A stretch of 64,000 nucleotides of DNA. It comes from an uncultured Eubacteriales bacterium. Lineage in GTDB: Bacteria; Bacillota; Clostridia; Oscillospirales; Oscillospiraceae. The position numbers were made by a program, and so were the translations under genes. This document shows, piece by piece, positions 16,212-24,334 of this stretch; position 1 is the stretch's first letter; each line of letters opens with the position of its first letter. Where the stretch lies: the NCBI GenBank assembly GCA_900543625.1, contig UQSF01000002.1, positions 92,635-156,634 of the forward strand. The letters run 5' to 3'. The notes under the pieces were generated by a model. The model ran no database searches and had not been told where the DNA came from. It was given only the letters and a program-made list of their open reading frames with translations.

Positions 16212-17672
16212 ATGGACCCCAACAAGACGCTGAACATGACCATGCTCTGCGATTTTTACGAGCTGACGATGGGCAACGGTTATCTCGACCACAATATGCA
16301 AGATCGCATCACCTACTTCGATGTATTCTTCCGCAGCGTGCCCGACGACGGCGGCTACGCCATCGCCGCCGGTCTCGAGCAGATCATCGACTACATCGAG
16401 AACCTACACTTCACCGACGAGGACATTGCCTATCTGCGCGGCCGGAAGCTGTTTAGTGAGGCATTTCTGGACTATCTGAAAAACTTCCGCTTCACCGGTG
16501 ATATCTGGGCCGTGCCGGAGGGCACGCCCGTGTTCCCGCGTGAGCCGCTCATCACGGTGCGCGCCCCGGCCATTCAGGCGCAGCTTGTGGAGACGTACCT
16601 GCTGCTGCAGATCAACCACCAGAGCCTGATTGCCACGAAGGCCAGCCGCATCTGCCGCGCCGCACAGGGACGCACGGTGCTCGAGTTCGGCTCGCGCCGC
16701 GCGCAGGGTGCCGACGGGGCGATCCTCGGCGCGCGCGCCGCCTACATCGGCGGCTGTGCCGGCACCGCCTGCACGATCTCGGACGAGGTGTACGGCGTGT
16801 ACGCCGGCGGCACGATGGCACACTCCTGGGTGCAGATGTTCGACTCCGAGCTCGACGCCTTCCGCGCCTACTGCCAGACCTACCCCACCAACGCCACCCT
16901 GCTCGTGGACACCTACAACAGCCTGCAGTCCGGCGTGCCGAACGCCATCCGCGCCTTCAACGAGGTGCTCAAGCCGCTGGGCATCACGCGCTGCGGCATC
17001 CGCTTCGACTCCGGCGACATCGCCTACCTGACGAAAAAGGCGCGCAAAATGCTCGACGACGCCGGCTGGACCGACTGCAAGATCACCGTGTCCAACGCGC
17101 TCGATGAGCGCCTGATCGCGGGGCTGCTGCGGCAGGGCGCGCAGGTCGACAGCTTCGGCGTGGGCGAGCGGCTCATCACCGCGCGCAGCGAGCCGGTGTT
17201 CGGCGGCGTGTACAAGCTCGCAGCCGTCGAGGACGAGAACGGCAACATCATCCCGAAGATCAAGATCAGCGAAAACGTCGGCAAGATCACAAACCCGCAC
17301 TTCAAGAAGGTCTACCGCTTCTACAGCAAGGATACCGGCATGGCCGAGGCGGATTACATCTGCCTGCATGACGAGGACGTGGACGACACGCAGCCGCTCG
17401 AGATCTGCGACCCCGACGCGACGTGGAAGAAGAAGGTGCTCACCGGCTTCACGGCGCGCGAGCTGCTCGTGCCCGTCTTCCGCGGCGGCGAGCTCGTGTA
17501 CCAAAAGCCCTCGCTCGACGAGATCCGCACCTACTGCGCCGGGCAGCTTGCGACCCTGTGGCCGGAGGTGCTGCGCTTTGACTACCCGCACAACTACTAC
17601 GTCGACCTGTCGGAAAAGCTGCTGAAGATCAAGCTCGACCTGCTCAACGCCGGCGGAAAGCCGCAGGGCTGA
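16212..17672 (+). CDS. pncB: Nicotinate phosphoribosyltransferase
   Basis: 486 residues from the ATG at 16212 (GGAGGCGAGG ribosome site). Typical NAPRTase motifs: DFYELTMGNGYL, LLLQINHQSLIATKASR, EFGSRRAQGADGAI, LLVDTYNSLQSG and GIRFDSGDIAYL. It converts nicotinate plus PRPP to nicotinate mononucleotide in NAD salvage. The niacin repressor gene follows after 3 bp and a likely niacin-regulated membrane protein follows that, making a coherent niacin salvage locus. Confidence 0.96.
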   Translation: MDPNKTLNMTMLCDFYELTMGNGYLDHNMQDRITYFDVFFRSVPDDGGYAIAAGLEQIIDYIENLHFTDEDIAYLRGRKLFSEAFLDYLKNFRFTGDIWAVPEGTPVFPREPLITVRAPAIQAQLVETYLLLQINHQSLIATKASRICRAAQGRTVLEFGSRRAQGADGAILGARAAYIGGCAGTACTISDEVYGVYAGGTMAHSWVQMFDSELDAFRAYCQTYPTNATLLVDTYNSLQSGVPNAIRAFNEVLKPLGITRCGIRFDSGDIAYLTKKARKMLDDAGWTDCKITVSNALDERLIAGLLRQGAQVDSFGVGERLITARSEPVFGGVYKLAAVEDENGNIIPKIKISENVGKITNPHFKKVYRFYSKDTGMAEADYICLHDEDVDDTQPLEICDPDATWKKKVLTGFTARELLVPVFRGGELVYQKPSLDEIRTYCAGQLATLWPEVLRFDYPHNYYVDLSEKLLKIKLDLLNAGGKPQG

Positions 17673-17675
17673 GGC

Positions 17676-18188
17676 ATGGAGGCCGCTTCCCGCCGTCAGG
17701 CGATCCTTGACCGGCTGCGCACGGCCGACCGTCCCGTGAGCGCGTCCGCGCTCGCCGCCGGGCTGAACGTCAGCCGCCAGATCATCGTGGGCGACATCGC
17801 GCTGCTGCGCGCAGGCGGCGCGGAGATCTCCGCCACACCGCGCGGCTACGTGCTGCCGCGGGCGACCGACGGCATCACGCGCACCATCGCCTGCCGCCAC
17901 ACACTCGCGCAGACCGGGCAGGAGCTCGACATCCTCGTGGACAACGGCTGCACCGTGCTCGACGTCATCGTTGAGCACCCGGTCTACGGCCAGCTCACCG
18001 GTCAGCTCCAGATCAGCAGCCGCTACGATGTGGAGCAGTTTCTCGCGCGCATCCGCGACAGCGACGCCGCACCGCTGAGTATGCTCACCGGCGGACTGCA
18101 CCTGCACACGCTGTGCTGCCCGAACGAGGATGCCTACACACGCGCCTGCGCCGCGCTGAAGGCCGCCGGGCTGCTGCTGGACGATTGA
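17676..18188 (+). CDS. niaR: Niacin-responsive transcriptional repressor NiaR (HTH_11 + 3H domain)
   Basis: 170 residues. N-terminal helix-turn-helix (SASALAAGLNVSRQIIVGDIALLRAGG) and a C-terminal 3H domain, a nicotinate-binding module named for three conserved histidines (in the segments CRHTLAQTG, VEHPVYGQLTG and GGLHLHTLC). NiaR represses NAD synthesis and niacin uptake genes when niacin is plentiful. It is cotranscribed with pncB. A perfect 40-bp palindrome at 18231-18270, just downstream, is the obvious operator. Confidence 0.92.
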   Translation: MEAASRRQAILDRLRTADRPVSASALAAGLNVSRQIIVGDIALLRAGGAEISATPRGYVLPRATDGITRTIACRHTLAQTGQELDILVDNGCTVLDVIVEHPVYGQLTGQLQISSRYDVEQFLARIRDSDAAPLSMLTGGLHLHTLCCPNEDAYTRACAALKAAGLLLDD

Positions 18189-18204
18189 CAGAAGTTTAAT
18201 TTAG

Positions 18205-18270
18205 TTGACAAGTGCATGCGAAGCCTTTATAGTATGCTTTACAGGTGTCTTGACACCTGTAAAGCATACT
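18205..18270 (+). promoter_or_regulatory. Promoter with overlapping NiaR operator palindrome
   Basis: TTGACA (18205-18210), 17 bp, TATAGT (18228-18233). A perfect inverted repeat with 19-bp arms (AGTATGCTTTACAGGTGTC, centre TT) covers 18231-18270, overlapping the -10 and the start point, an ideal repressor site. Its core, ACAGGTGTC...GACACCTGT, agrees with NiaR sites as I recall them. It could also fold as an RNA hairpin but has no clean T run. Confidence 0.88.
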
Positions 18271-18305
18271 TATTTTATTTCATGTTTTTATAGGAGGGCT
18301 TCTCT

Positions 18306-19424
18306 ATGCAGCGATTCCGGGACTTTCTGAAGCGAAAGGACATCGAGATCACTCTGCGGCGCTACGGCATCGACGCGCTCGGCGCGATGGCACAGGGCCT
18401 GTTTTGCTCGCTGCTGATCGGCACGATCCTCAACACGCTCGGTCAGCAGTTCCACATCGGTTTTCTCAACGCCATCATCTTCACCCTCGGCAAGGGTGAG
18501 GCCGCGGTCGGCTATACGATTGGCGGCTGCGCCTCGCTGATGGTCGGTCCGGCAATGGCGGTCGCCATCGGCCACGCGCTGCACGCGCCGGCGATGGTGC
18601 TCTTCTCCCTCGTTCCGGTCGGCTTTGCGACAAACGCCATGGGCGGCGCCGGCGGTCCGCTGGCCGTGCTTGTGACGGCGGTCATCGCAGCCGAGTTTGG
18701 CAAGGCTGTCAGCAAGGAGACGAAGGTGGACATCCTCGTGACCCCCATCGTCACGATCCTCGTCGGCATCGGGCTCGCCATGCTCGTCGCCGCGCCCATC
18801 GGCAAGGGCGCAAGCTGGGTCGGCAACATCATCATGTGGGCGACCGAGCAGCAGCCGTTCGTCATGGGCATCGTCGTGTCGGTCATCGTGGGCATCGCGC
18901 TCACGCTGCCGATCTCGTCGGCGGCCATCTGCGCGGCGCTCTCGCTCACGGGGCTTGCGGGCGGCGCGGCCGTGGCCGGCTGCTGCGCGAACATGGTGGG
19001 CTTCGCCGTGCTGAGCTTCCGTGAAAACGGCTGGGGCGGTCTGGTCAGCCAGGGTCTCGGCACGAGCATGCTGCAGATGGGCAACATCGTCCGCAACCCG
19101 AAGATCTGGATCCCCGCCATCGTGACGTCCGCCATCACGGGACCGATCGCAACGTGCATTTTCAAGCTCCAGATGAACGGCGCCGCCGTCAACTCCGGCA
19201 TGGGCACGTGCGGTCTGTGCGGTCCGATCGGCGTGTGGACCGGCTGGGTCGCGCCGAGCGAGGCCGCCATCGCCAACGGCGCCGTGGCCATTCAGCCCGG
19301 CGCGATGGACTGGATCGGTCTGCTGCTGGTGTGCATCGTGCTGCCGGCCGTGATCTGCTGGGCGATCGGCCTGCTGTGCCGCCGCCTCGGCTGGATCCGC
19401 GAGGGCGATCTGAAGCTCGACTGA
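18306..19424 (+). CDS. PTS_EIIC_2-family membrane protein under NiaR control; candidate niacin transporter
   Basis: 372 residues with about ten hydrophobic segments in two Gly-rich halves (FATNAMGGAGGPLAVL, MGTCGLCGPIGVWTGW), the pattern of the PTS_EIIC_2/PfoR-like family. Unlike true sugar EIIC proteins it has no EIIA or EIIB genes nearby. AGGAGGG ribosome site. Its own promoter is overlapped by a perfect NiaR palindrome, and pncB-niaR lies directly upstream, so a niacin-related transport role is the best inference. PfoR in Clostridium perfringens was described as a regulator, so regulation is an alternative. Confidence 0.8.
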   Translation: MQRFRDFLKRKDIEITLRRYGIDALGAMAQGLFCSLLIGTILNTLGQQFHIGFLNAIIFTLGKGEAAVGYTIGGCASLMVGPAMAVAIGHALHAPAMVLFSLVPVGFATNAMGGAGGPLAVLVTAVIAAEFGKAVSKETKVDILVTPIVTILVGIGLAMLVAAPIGKGASWVGNIIMWATEQQPFVMGIVVSVIVGIALTLPISSAAICAALSLTGLAGGAAVAGCCANMVGFAVLSFRENGWGGLVSQGLGTSMLQMGNIVRNPKIWIPAIVTSAITGPIATCIFKLQMNGAAVNSGMGTCGLCGPIGVWTGWVAPSEAAIANGAVAIQPGAMDWIGLLLVCIVLPAVICWAIGLLCRRLGWIREGDLKLD

Positions 19425-19439
19425 ACCAGTATCGTCAAA

Positions 19440-19470
19440 CCGCACAGGAGCGGATCCTGTGCGGTTTTTT
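19440..19470 (+). terminator. Terminator after the PTS_EIIC_2 gene
   Basis: 10-bp stem CCGCACAGGA/TCCTGTGCGG, 5-base loop, six T residues. Confidence 0.9.
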
Positions 19471-19488
19471 CATGTGCCGTGCCGCGAT

Positions 19489-19517
19489 TTGACGGACGGT
19501 TCGAAACGCTGTATAAT
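19489..19517 (+). promoter_or_regulatory. Promoter of the TetR-family gene
   Basis: TTGACG (19489-19494), 17 bp, TATAAT (19512-19517); CGGAGG ribosome site at 19535-19540. Confidence 0.8.
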
Positions 19518-19548
19518 CGGTGCATCCAAGTACCCGGAGGCGAAGAAT

Positions 19549-20130
19549 ATGCCGATCATTGTCGACCGTGAGCAGATCCGCACGGACATTCTCATGGCGT
19601 TTGAGCGCTGCATCGAGCGCAAGCCCATGCTGAGCGTGTCCCTGCGCGATATTGCAGCCGAGGCGGGCATGAGCCACGCCAAGCTGCTCAACTATTTTGA
19701 GAGCAAAAACGACCTTGTTCTCGCCTATGTGCGCTACACGCGCGAATATATGAGCGAAAAGTGCAGCCAGTGGTTCGCCGCGCACGCGCGCGCAGACTAT
19801 GCCTCCAACCTCGCGTACATGAACGCCTTCATGGACTACGTGGCCAACGCCCCGTCGCACGAGCAGCGCCCGAGCGCCACGACCCAGACCTACGTCCTCG
19901 CGCGCTATGACCCGGAGATCGGGCAGCTCGTGCAGGACGAGTTTCGCGCCTGGCGCACACTTATGGAGCAGTGCCTCGTCCGCATCTACGGTCAGGAGGC
20001 CGGTATGCACGAGGCCGAGGCGATGATGATCCTCATCGCCGGCACGTTCATCTGCAACTACAACCGTGCGCTCACCGGTGAGATCAACGACAACATCCTC
20101 GGCTATCTCGGAAACCTGAGCCGCTCATAA
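19549..20130 (+). CDS. TetR/AcrR-family transcriptional regulator
   Basis: 193 residues. The N-terminal TetR helix-turn-helix is clear (LRDIAAEAGMSHAKLLNYFESKNDLVLAYV, residues about 30-58); the C-terminal ligand domain is unassigned. It stands alone between a promoter and terminator hairpin 1 of repeat copy C, so no target is suggested by neighbours. The start at 19549 is chosen from the ribosome site; an upstream in-frame ATG precedes the promoter. Confidence 0.85.
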   Translation: MPIIVDREQIRTDILMAFERCIERKPMLSVSLRDIAAEAGMSHAKLLNYFESKNDLVLAYVRYTREYMSEKCSQWFAAHARADYASNLAYMNAFMDYVANAPSHEQRPSATTQTYVLARYDPEIGQLVQDEFRAWRTLMEQCLVRIYGQEAGMHEAEAMMILIAGTFICNYNRALTGEINDNILGYLGNLSRS

Positions 20131-20140
20131 CGCGAAAAAC

Positions 20141-20409
20141 AAGTCCGCCTGACAAGCCGTCAGGCGGACTTTTGAGGCTGTCAGAAAGTATTACTTTCTG
20201 ACAAAAGAGTTTGCGGCCTGACTGCAGCGCACGCGCCGTCCGCCCAAGGCGAACGGCGCGCACGTTTGCAGGCCGAGCGGTATTTTCTCAGCCGCACATG
20301 TCGCCTGAGAAAATGATCGGACTTTCTTTCGCCGCGCCGGCGGCGAAACTCTACGAGGTTTTTGGACAAACTGATAAGTCCGCCTGACAAACCGTCAGGC
20401 GGACTTTTG
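20141..20409. repeat. Structured intergenic repeat, copy C, flanked by a duplicated terminator
   Basis: 201-bp core (20175-20375) between two 34-bp terminator copies (20141-20174 and 20376-20409; one loop mismatch, G/A). Compared with copy B the left palindrome changes at one position on both arms (GTCAGAAAGTA with TACTTTCTGAC), the GC hairpin changes CTG to CCG with a matching change opposite, and the right hairpin is TTTCGCC/GGCGAAA instead of TTTGCGCC/GGCGCAAA. All are compensatory. Sits between convergent tetR and gntR genes. Confidence 0.9.
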
Positions 20410-20423
20410 CGTAGTGTGCGCCG

Positions 20424-21131
20424 TCACGCGTCCGCGTGCGCGTCGCAGTAATGGTGGTAGATGTTCTCGATATACAGCGCCGCGTCGCGGCCGCGTCCGG
20501 CGGAGAGCATGTCGATGATACGCAGCTCCTGCTCGATGACCGTCTCCGCGCCCCAGAAGCCGACACACCGCTCCCAGAGGACGCCGCTCACATCCGCGAG
20601 GCTGTTCATGAGCAGCGGAAAGATGCGGTTGCCGCTCAGCTCGGCGATGGTCGTGTCGAAGCGGCGCATCCACCGCGCATAGACAGCGTTGCCCTCACCC
20701 GCAGCCACGGCGGCGCGCAGCCCGTCCGTAATGGCACGCAGCTGCTGCATATCCTCCGGCGTGCCGCGCTCGCCGAGCAGGAGCATCGCCCCGCCCTCGA
20801 TCGCGTCGCGCGCCTCAACGAGTGAGCTCTCGATGGCGTGGTCAATTTCGCCGCCATACTTGGCGAGCGCCATGAGCGTCTCGAAATTACCGTGGCGGGC
20901 ATAGTCCTCGATGTAGTTGCCGCGGCGCGCCTCCATGCGCACAAAGCCCATGCGCTCGAGATCCTCGAGCCCGGTGTGCACCATGGAGCGGCTGATGTGC
21001 ATCTGCTCGGACAGCTCACGCTCCGACGGCAGGCGGTCGCCCACCTTCAGCTCGCCGGAAAAGATCATGCCGATGACCTGGTCGACGAACAGCTCCCGGA
21101 GCGTCGGCGCCTGGATCTGCCGAAATCCCAT
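20424..21131 (-). CDS. GntR/FadR-family transcriptional regulator (FCD domain)
   Basis: 235 residues. N-terminal winged helix (GDRLPSERELSEQMHISRSMVHTGLEDLERMGFV) and an all-helical FCD ligand domain with its metal/ligand residues in the second half. Last gene of the dehydratase operon and overlapping the small membrane protein by one base. Two sites matching the FadR-type operator TGGTnnnACCA flank the operon promoter (24093-24103 and 24196-24206), so it probably autoregulates the operon in response to a substrate or CoA ester. Confidence 0.88.
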   Translation of the reverse strand: MGFRQIQAPTLRELFVDQVIGMIFSGELKVGDRLPSERELSEQMHISRSMVHTGLEDLERMGFVRMEARRGNYIEDYARHGNFETLMALAKYGGEIDHAIESSLVEARDAIEGGAMLLLGERGTPEDMQQLRAITDGLRAAVAAGEGNAVYARWMRRFDTTIAELSGNRIFPLLMNSLADVSGVLWERCVGFWGAETVIEQELRIIDMLSAGRGRDAALYIENIYHHYCDAHADA

Positions 21132-21295
21132 CAGACCTTCCCGTCAACCTTTCTGCGGTCGTAGAGCCGATCGAGCAGCGGCCGCACGAGAAAATAGATC
21201 GCCTTGTTATCGAGATTGAACCAGTAGATGAGCATGCTCCCCACCCAGACGCCGGTCGCGCCGAGGAGCAGCTTTGGCAGCAGTTTTTTCATCAT
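21131..21295 (-). CDS. Small membrane protein in the dehydratase operon
   Basis: About 54 residues (start at 21295, 21292 or 21298; three Met codons in a row after AGGAGG). One strong hydrophobic segment (LLLGATGVWVGSMLIYW), then FLVRPLLDRLYDRRK with a basic C-terminus, so probably one membrane span. It lies between the dehydratase subunit gene and the GntR gene with 1-base and 13-base junctions. No family recognised. It could anchor the complex or its activator to the membrane; that is speculation. Confidence 0.65.
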   Translation of the reverse strand: MMKKLLPKLLLGATGVWVGSMLIYWFNLDNKAIYFLVRPLLDRLYDRRKVDGKV

Positions 21296-21308
21296 CATTT
21301 CCTCCTGT

Positions 21309-22847
21309 TTACCAGCCCTCGTAATCATCATACTGCAGCAGGGACGCATCAAGCGGCTCTGCCTGCATGACCGAGAACATGAAGTCGTTGACCTGCTGGC
21401 GGATGTCGGCGCGGGAGATGGTGCGGTGGTCGAACATATCGTTCGAGACCACCATGAGCTTGGTCGTCTTCTCCTTCGCCTGATCGAGGATGACGCCCGT
21501 GAGACCGAGCGCGCCCTTGCAGGTGATGTCATCGTGCAGGATGACCATGTCACAGTGGAACTTCTCTGCCTCGTCCCAGAACTCCACGAGGTGCCGCCAG
21601 CCGCCGGTCAGGTGGCGGCGCATGACGCCGGTCTCGTAGTTGCGGGCGATGCCGTCGAGGATGGTTTCCTCATCGGTCGTGTCGATGATGACGTTGCCGG
21701 AAAACAGGTCCATGCCCGCGATCATCAGAATGCCCCAGCAGTTATACAGCCAGTTCGGGAACTGCAGCCAGTAACACGGCGGGCCGCCCCACGTGATGGC
21801 GCGGTAGCGCGTCTTGGGAAAGCAGTTGGTCTTGTCTGCATACGCCTGCTCGAGGATGCGCATGACCTTGTGCTCGGTCTTCATGACCTCGGGATTCCGG
21901 CCGCCGGAGAAGGCATAGTAAAAGGTGTGGAACAGCGCCGGAACTGCGAGCGCGGCGGCGGTGTAGGGCGTCGCCATGAAGCCCCACTTCTCCTGCTCGT
22001 TGCGCACCTCGTCGTTGTGCTTTTCCATGACGGCGCGGCAGGCGTCCCAGTCATAGGTCTCGCCCGTGTGCCGCTCGACAAAGTCGATGATGCGCCGCAG
22101 AGATTCGCGGGCGTACTTGCGCGTGTGCGGGTCCTCCCAGCGCATGGGGATGGCAGCCGGCATCGTATCCACGTCGAGGTGGCGCTCGATGAGCTGGCTG
22201 TTCATGGTCGACGAGTCGCACGGGGCGTTATTGGAGATGCAGCAGGCGCCGATCTTCGGGAACTCATCGAGCAGTGCGACGCCGGCGGCATTGTTCGACA
22301 GGCGGCAGGAATCCGCCGGCAGGCCGACGCTCTCCATGGCGTCGATATAATACGGGTTTGCGCCCTGATCCATGTAGCACAGCAGCAGTCCCTGGAAGGG
22401 CTCGAGCTGCGCGGGGCGCAGGTTTTGGAAGCCGGCGAGGATCTCCGGGCACATAGTCTGCTCGAGCACGACCTGCGTGCGGCCGAAGGCATTGTCGCCG
22501 AAGCGGCGGTCGCCCATCATCATCTCGGCGATGGAGGTCGTCGAGCCCTTCATGATCGTGTTGAGGTACAGGCGCGCCACGCGCAGCGCCGGGCCGCGCA
22601 GACCCTCGACGCAGCGGTCGATCATGTTCAGCGCACCGAGGTACGAGCCCATCCAGCGGTAGGTCAGCATACCGCGCGCGATGCGCACCGGGCTCTTGGC
22701 CACAAAGCCGCCCATAATGCCGAGCACCTTGACCCACTCGACATAGTCGTACCAGGTATCCTTCAGACCGCGCCACTCGCGGTGCTTTGCAATGTTGCTG
22801 CCGGGCAGAAAACGATCCCCGGCGCCTTTGACCTTCTTGTCCGCCAT
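21309..22847 (-). CDS. 2-hydroxyacyl-CoA dehydratase / benzoyl-CoA reductase-type large subunit
   Basis: 512 residues from the ATG at 22847 (a GTG one codon earlier is possible). Matches the HgdA/BcrB-like dehydratase D family, with conserved cysteines in LEQTMCPEILAG and SNNAPCDSSTMNSQL and a C-terminal TKLMVVSNDMFDHRTISRADIRQQVNDFM segment. These subunits hold [4Fe-4S] clusters and remove water from 2-hydroxyacyl-CoA by a ketyl-radical mechanism after ATP-driven one-electron activation. Longer than classic HgdA/B. The activator (HgdC) is not visible in the window. Substrate unknown. Confidence 0.82.
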   Translation of the reverse strand: MADKKVKGAGDRFLPGSNIAKHREWRGLKDTWYDYVEWVKVLGIMGGFVAKSPVRIARGMLTYRWMGSYLGALNMIDRCVEGLRGPALRVARLYLNTIMKGSTTSIAEMMMGDRRFGDNAFGRTQVVLEQTMCPEILAGFQNLRPAQLEPFQGLLLCYMDQGANPYYIDAMESVGLPADSCRLSNNAAGVALLDEFPKIGACCISNNAPCDSSTMNSQLIERHLDVDTMPAAIPMRWEDPHTRKYARESLRRIIDFVERHTGETYDWDACRAVMEKHNDEVRNEQEKWGFMATPYTAAALAVPALFHTFYYAFSGGRNPEVMKTEHKVMRILEQAYADKTNCFPKTRYRAITWGGPPCYWLQFPNWLYNCWGILMIAGMDLFSGNVIIDTTDEETILDGIARNYETGVMRRHLTGGWRHLVEFWDEAEKFHCDMVILHDDITCKGALGLTGVILDQAKEKTTKLMVVSNDMFDHRTISRADIRQQVNDFMFSVMQAEPLDASLLQYDDYEGW

Positions 22848-24043
22848 CACAGTTTCCCTCCCTGAATGTGCTTGATCTCAAGACTCTCTACGAACGCCTG
22901 AATGCGCGTGCGCAGCTGACCGGCGCCGGCGAGGGTGTACTCCTTCTCGATGCCTACGGTCGGGATGCCCAGCTCCTCCTGCAGGATGTGCACGCCGAGC
23001 ACACGCTCGTAGCTCCAGAACTCGCAGAACTTCATCTGTTCGTAGAGCACGCCGTCGGCGCTGTATTCGCGGCACAGGTCGCGGACATAGGTGCGTCGGC
23101 CGTCAGAGCGCGCGCGCTCCATAAAGCGCGGGCACTGGCTCGTGCGCAGGTAGTGGCGGGCGACGGCGCGCAGCGGCGTCTCCCCGTCGAGAATTTCGAT
23201 CTGCTCGCGTCCGGGCAGGCTGCCGTAGCAGTAGCGGTCGGCCACGACCATCGCGCCGCAGTCCTCGATGAGCTTCGTGAACGCGGGGTCGTCGATCTCG
23301 CTGCCGGTCACGACCAGACGCACGCGGAACCACGGCTGCGCGTCCGGCTTGCGGCGCTTGAGCTCGGTGAGCGTCTGCTTGAGGTACGGCAGGATGCGCT
23401 TGTGCGGGCACACCTGACTCACGAGCTGCAGCACGTGAAATTCATAGCCCGTGATGACGGGGTTGGCCGCCTTGCGCAGATTGCCGATCTCGGTCATGAC
23501 GCGGGAAATTTCGTTGTGGTCGCGGATCGCCGCGCGGATCGCCTTATCGGAGATGTCAATACCGTAGGTCTCGTGCAGCGGCTCGAGCACGTGCACGCGC
23601 AGCTGCTCCTCATAGTGATCGACGGCGAAGTCCTCGTCCGAGAACGGCACGTCCATCATGCTCATGAAAAACTGCGGATTTTTCTCCTTCACAAGGCCGA
23701 GGATCTCAAAATGCTCGTGACCGCGGTGCATCATCTGGCACGTCTCGGACGAGAGCAGCGCGTCGAGATAGTCATAGCCGCCCTCGATGCCGCGCTCGAG
23801 AATGCTGCGGGTATACGAGCAGATCTTGCTCGACATGTAGTACGTGCCCACATCGATGCTGCCGGTATTCGGCGCACGCAGGCGGCTCGAGAAGCAGCCG
23901 GGCAGGTTCAGCAGCGTCTCCGGCACAAAGTAACAGGTGTAGCCCAGGGCGTGTTCCCCTTCCGCCTTGGCCTGCTGTACCAGCTCGTTGTTGGACTCCT
24001 GCAGCAGATTCTCAAAATAGATCAGATGCTTCAGGTCTTTCAT
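22847..24043 (-). CDS. 2-hydroxyacyl-CoA dehydratase second subunit (HgdB/BcrC-like)
   Basis: 398 residues from the ATG at 24043 (AGGTGG ribosome site). Conserved dehydratase features: YTCYFVPE, MSSKICSYTRSILE, a C-terminal MKFCEFWSYE and GIPTVGIEKEY near the end. First gene of an operon: this subunit, large subunit (1-base overlap), 54-aa membrane protein, GntR regulator. The two subunits should form the catalytic dehydratase or reductase in amino-acid or aromatic acid fermentation. No CoA-transferase or acyl-CoA dehydrogenase lies nearby to point to a pathway. Confidence 0.82.
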   Translation of the reverse strand: MKDLKHLIYFENLLQESNNELVQQAKAEGEHALGYTCYFVPETLLNLPGCFSSRLRAPNTGSIDVGTYYMSSKICSYTRSILERGIEGGYDYLDALLSSETCQMMHRGHEHFEILGLVKEKNPQFFMSMMDVPFSDEDFAVDHYEEQLRVHVLEPLHETYGIDISDKAIRAAIRDHNEISRVMTEIGNLRKAANPVITGYEFHVLQLVSQVCPHKRILPYLKQTLTELKRRKPDAQPWFRVRLVVTGSEIDDPAFTKLIEDCGAMVVADRYCYGSLPGREQIEILDGETPLRAVARHYLRTSQCPRFMERARSDGRRTYVRDLCREYSADGVLYEQMKFCEFWSYERVLGVHILQEELGIPTVGIEKEYTLAGAGQLRTRIQAFVESLEIKHIQGGKL

Positions 24044-24090
24044 GGTTTGCTTCCACCTCTCACAGTTCGTCACGGGTCTCCGGTCTTACA

Positions 24091-24206
24091 TCTGGTTCAA
24101 CCAGAAGCCCTTTGAACCAAAGATAGCATAATTTTTGACAATGTGCAACTGGTTTTCGTCCACTGTCCCATTTTTATCGCTTATCACAACGTATCTGGTC
24201 AGACCA
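24091..24206 (-). promoter_or_regulatory. Dehydratase operon promoter with two FadR-type operators
   Basis: Minus-strand TTGCAC (24143-24148), 17 bp, TATCTT (24120-24125). Two exact TGGTnnnACCA sites: TGGTTCAACCA at 24093-24103, inside the perfect palindrome TCTGGTTCAACCAGA (24091-24105) just past the start point, and TGGTCAGACCA at 24196-24206, upstream of the -35. GntR/FadR proteins of the FCD group bind this kind of sequence, and one is encoded in the operon. The distal site could also affect the divergent pyrophosphatase gene. Confidence 0.75.
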
Positions 24207-24260
24207 CGACCAGATGCCTGCCAACAAACCGGACAGTTTTTGCACTTTTCCGAACAACGA

Positions 24261-24288
24261 TTGACAAGGCAGGGTGTCAGATTATAAT
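24261..24288 (+). promoter_or_regulatory. Promoter of the CBS-pyrophosphatase gene
   Basis: TTGACA (24261-24266), 16 bp, TATAAT (24283-24288). Confidence 0.78.
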
Positions 24289-24334
24289 ATGATATGGTTT
24301 GCCTCACAACAACGCCAAAGGAGTTACACAATAC

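Noticed and set aside
18231..18270. Palindrome after niaR as a transcription terminator
   Set aside because: No proper T run, and it overlaps a consensus promoter. It fits an operator better, although some hairpin effect on read-through is possible.
18306..19424. PTS_EIIC_2 protein as a sugar phosphotransferase permease
   Set aside because: No EIIA or EIIB genes, and the regulation is of NiaR type; a sugar role is not supported.
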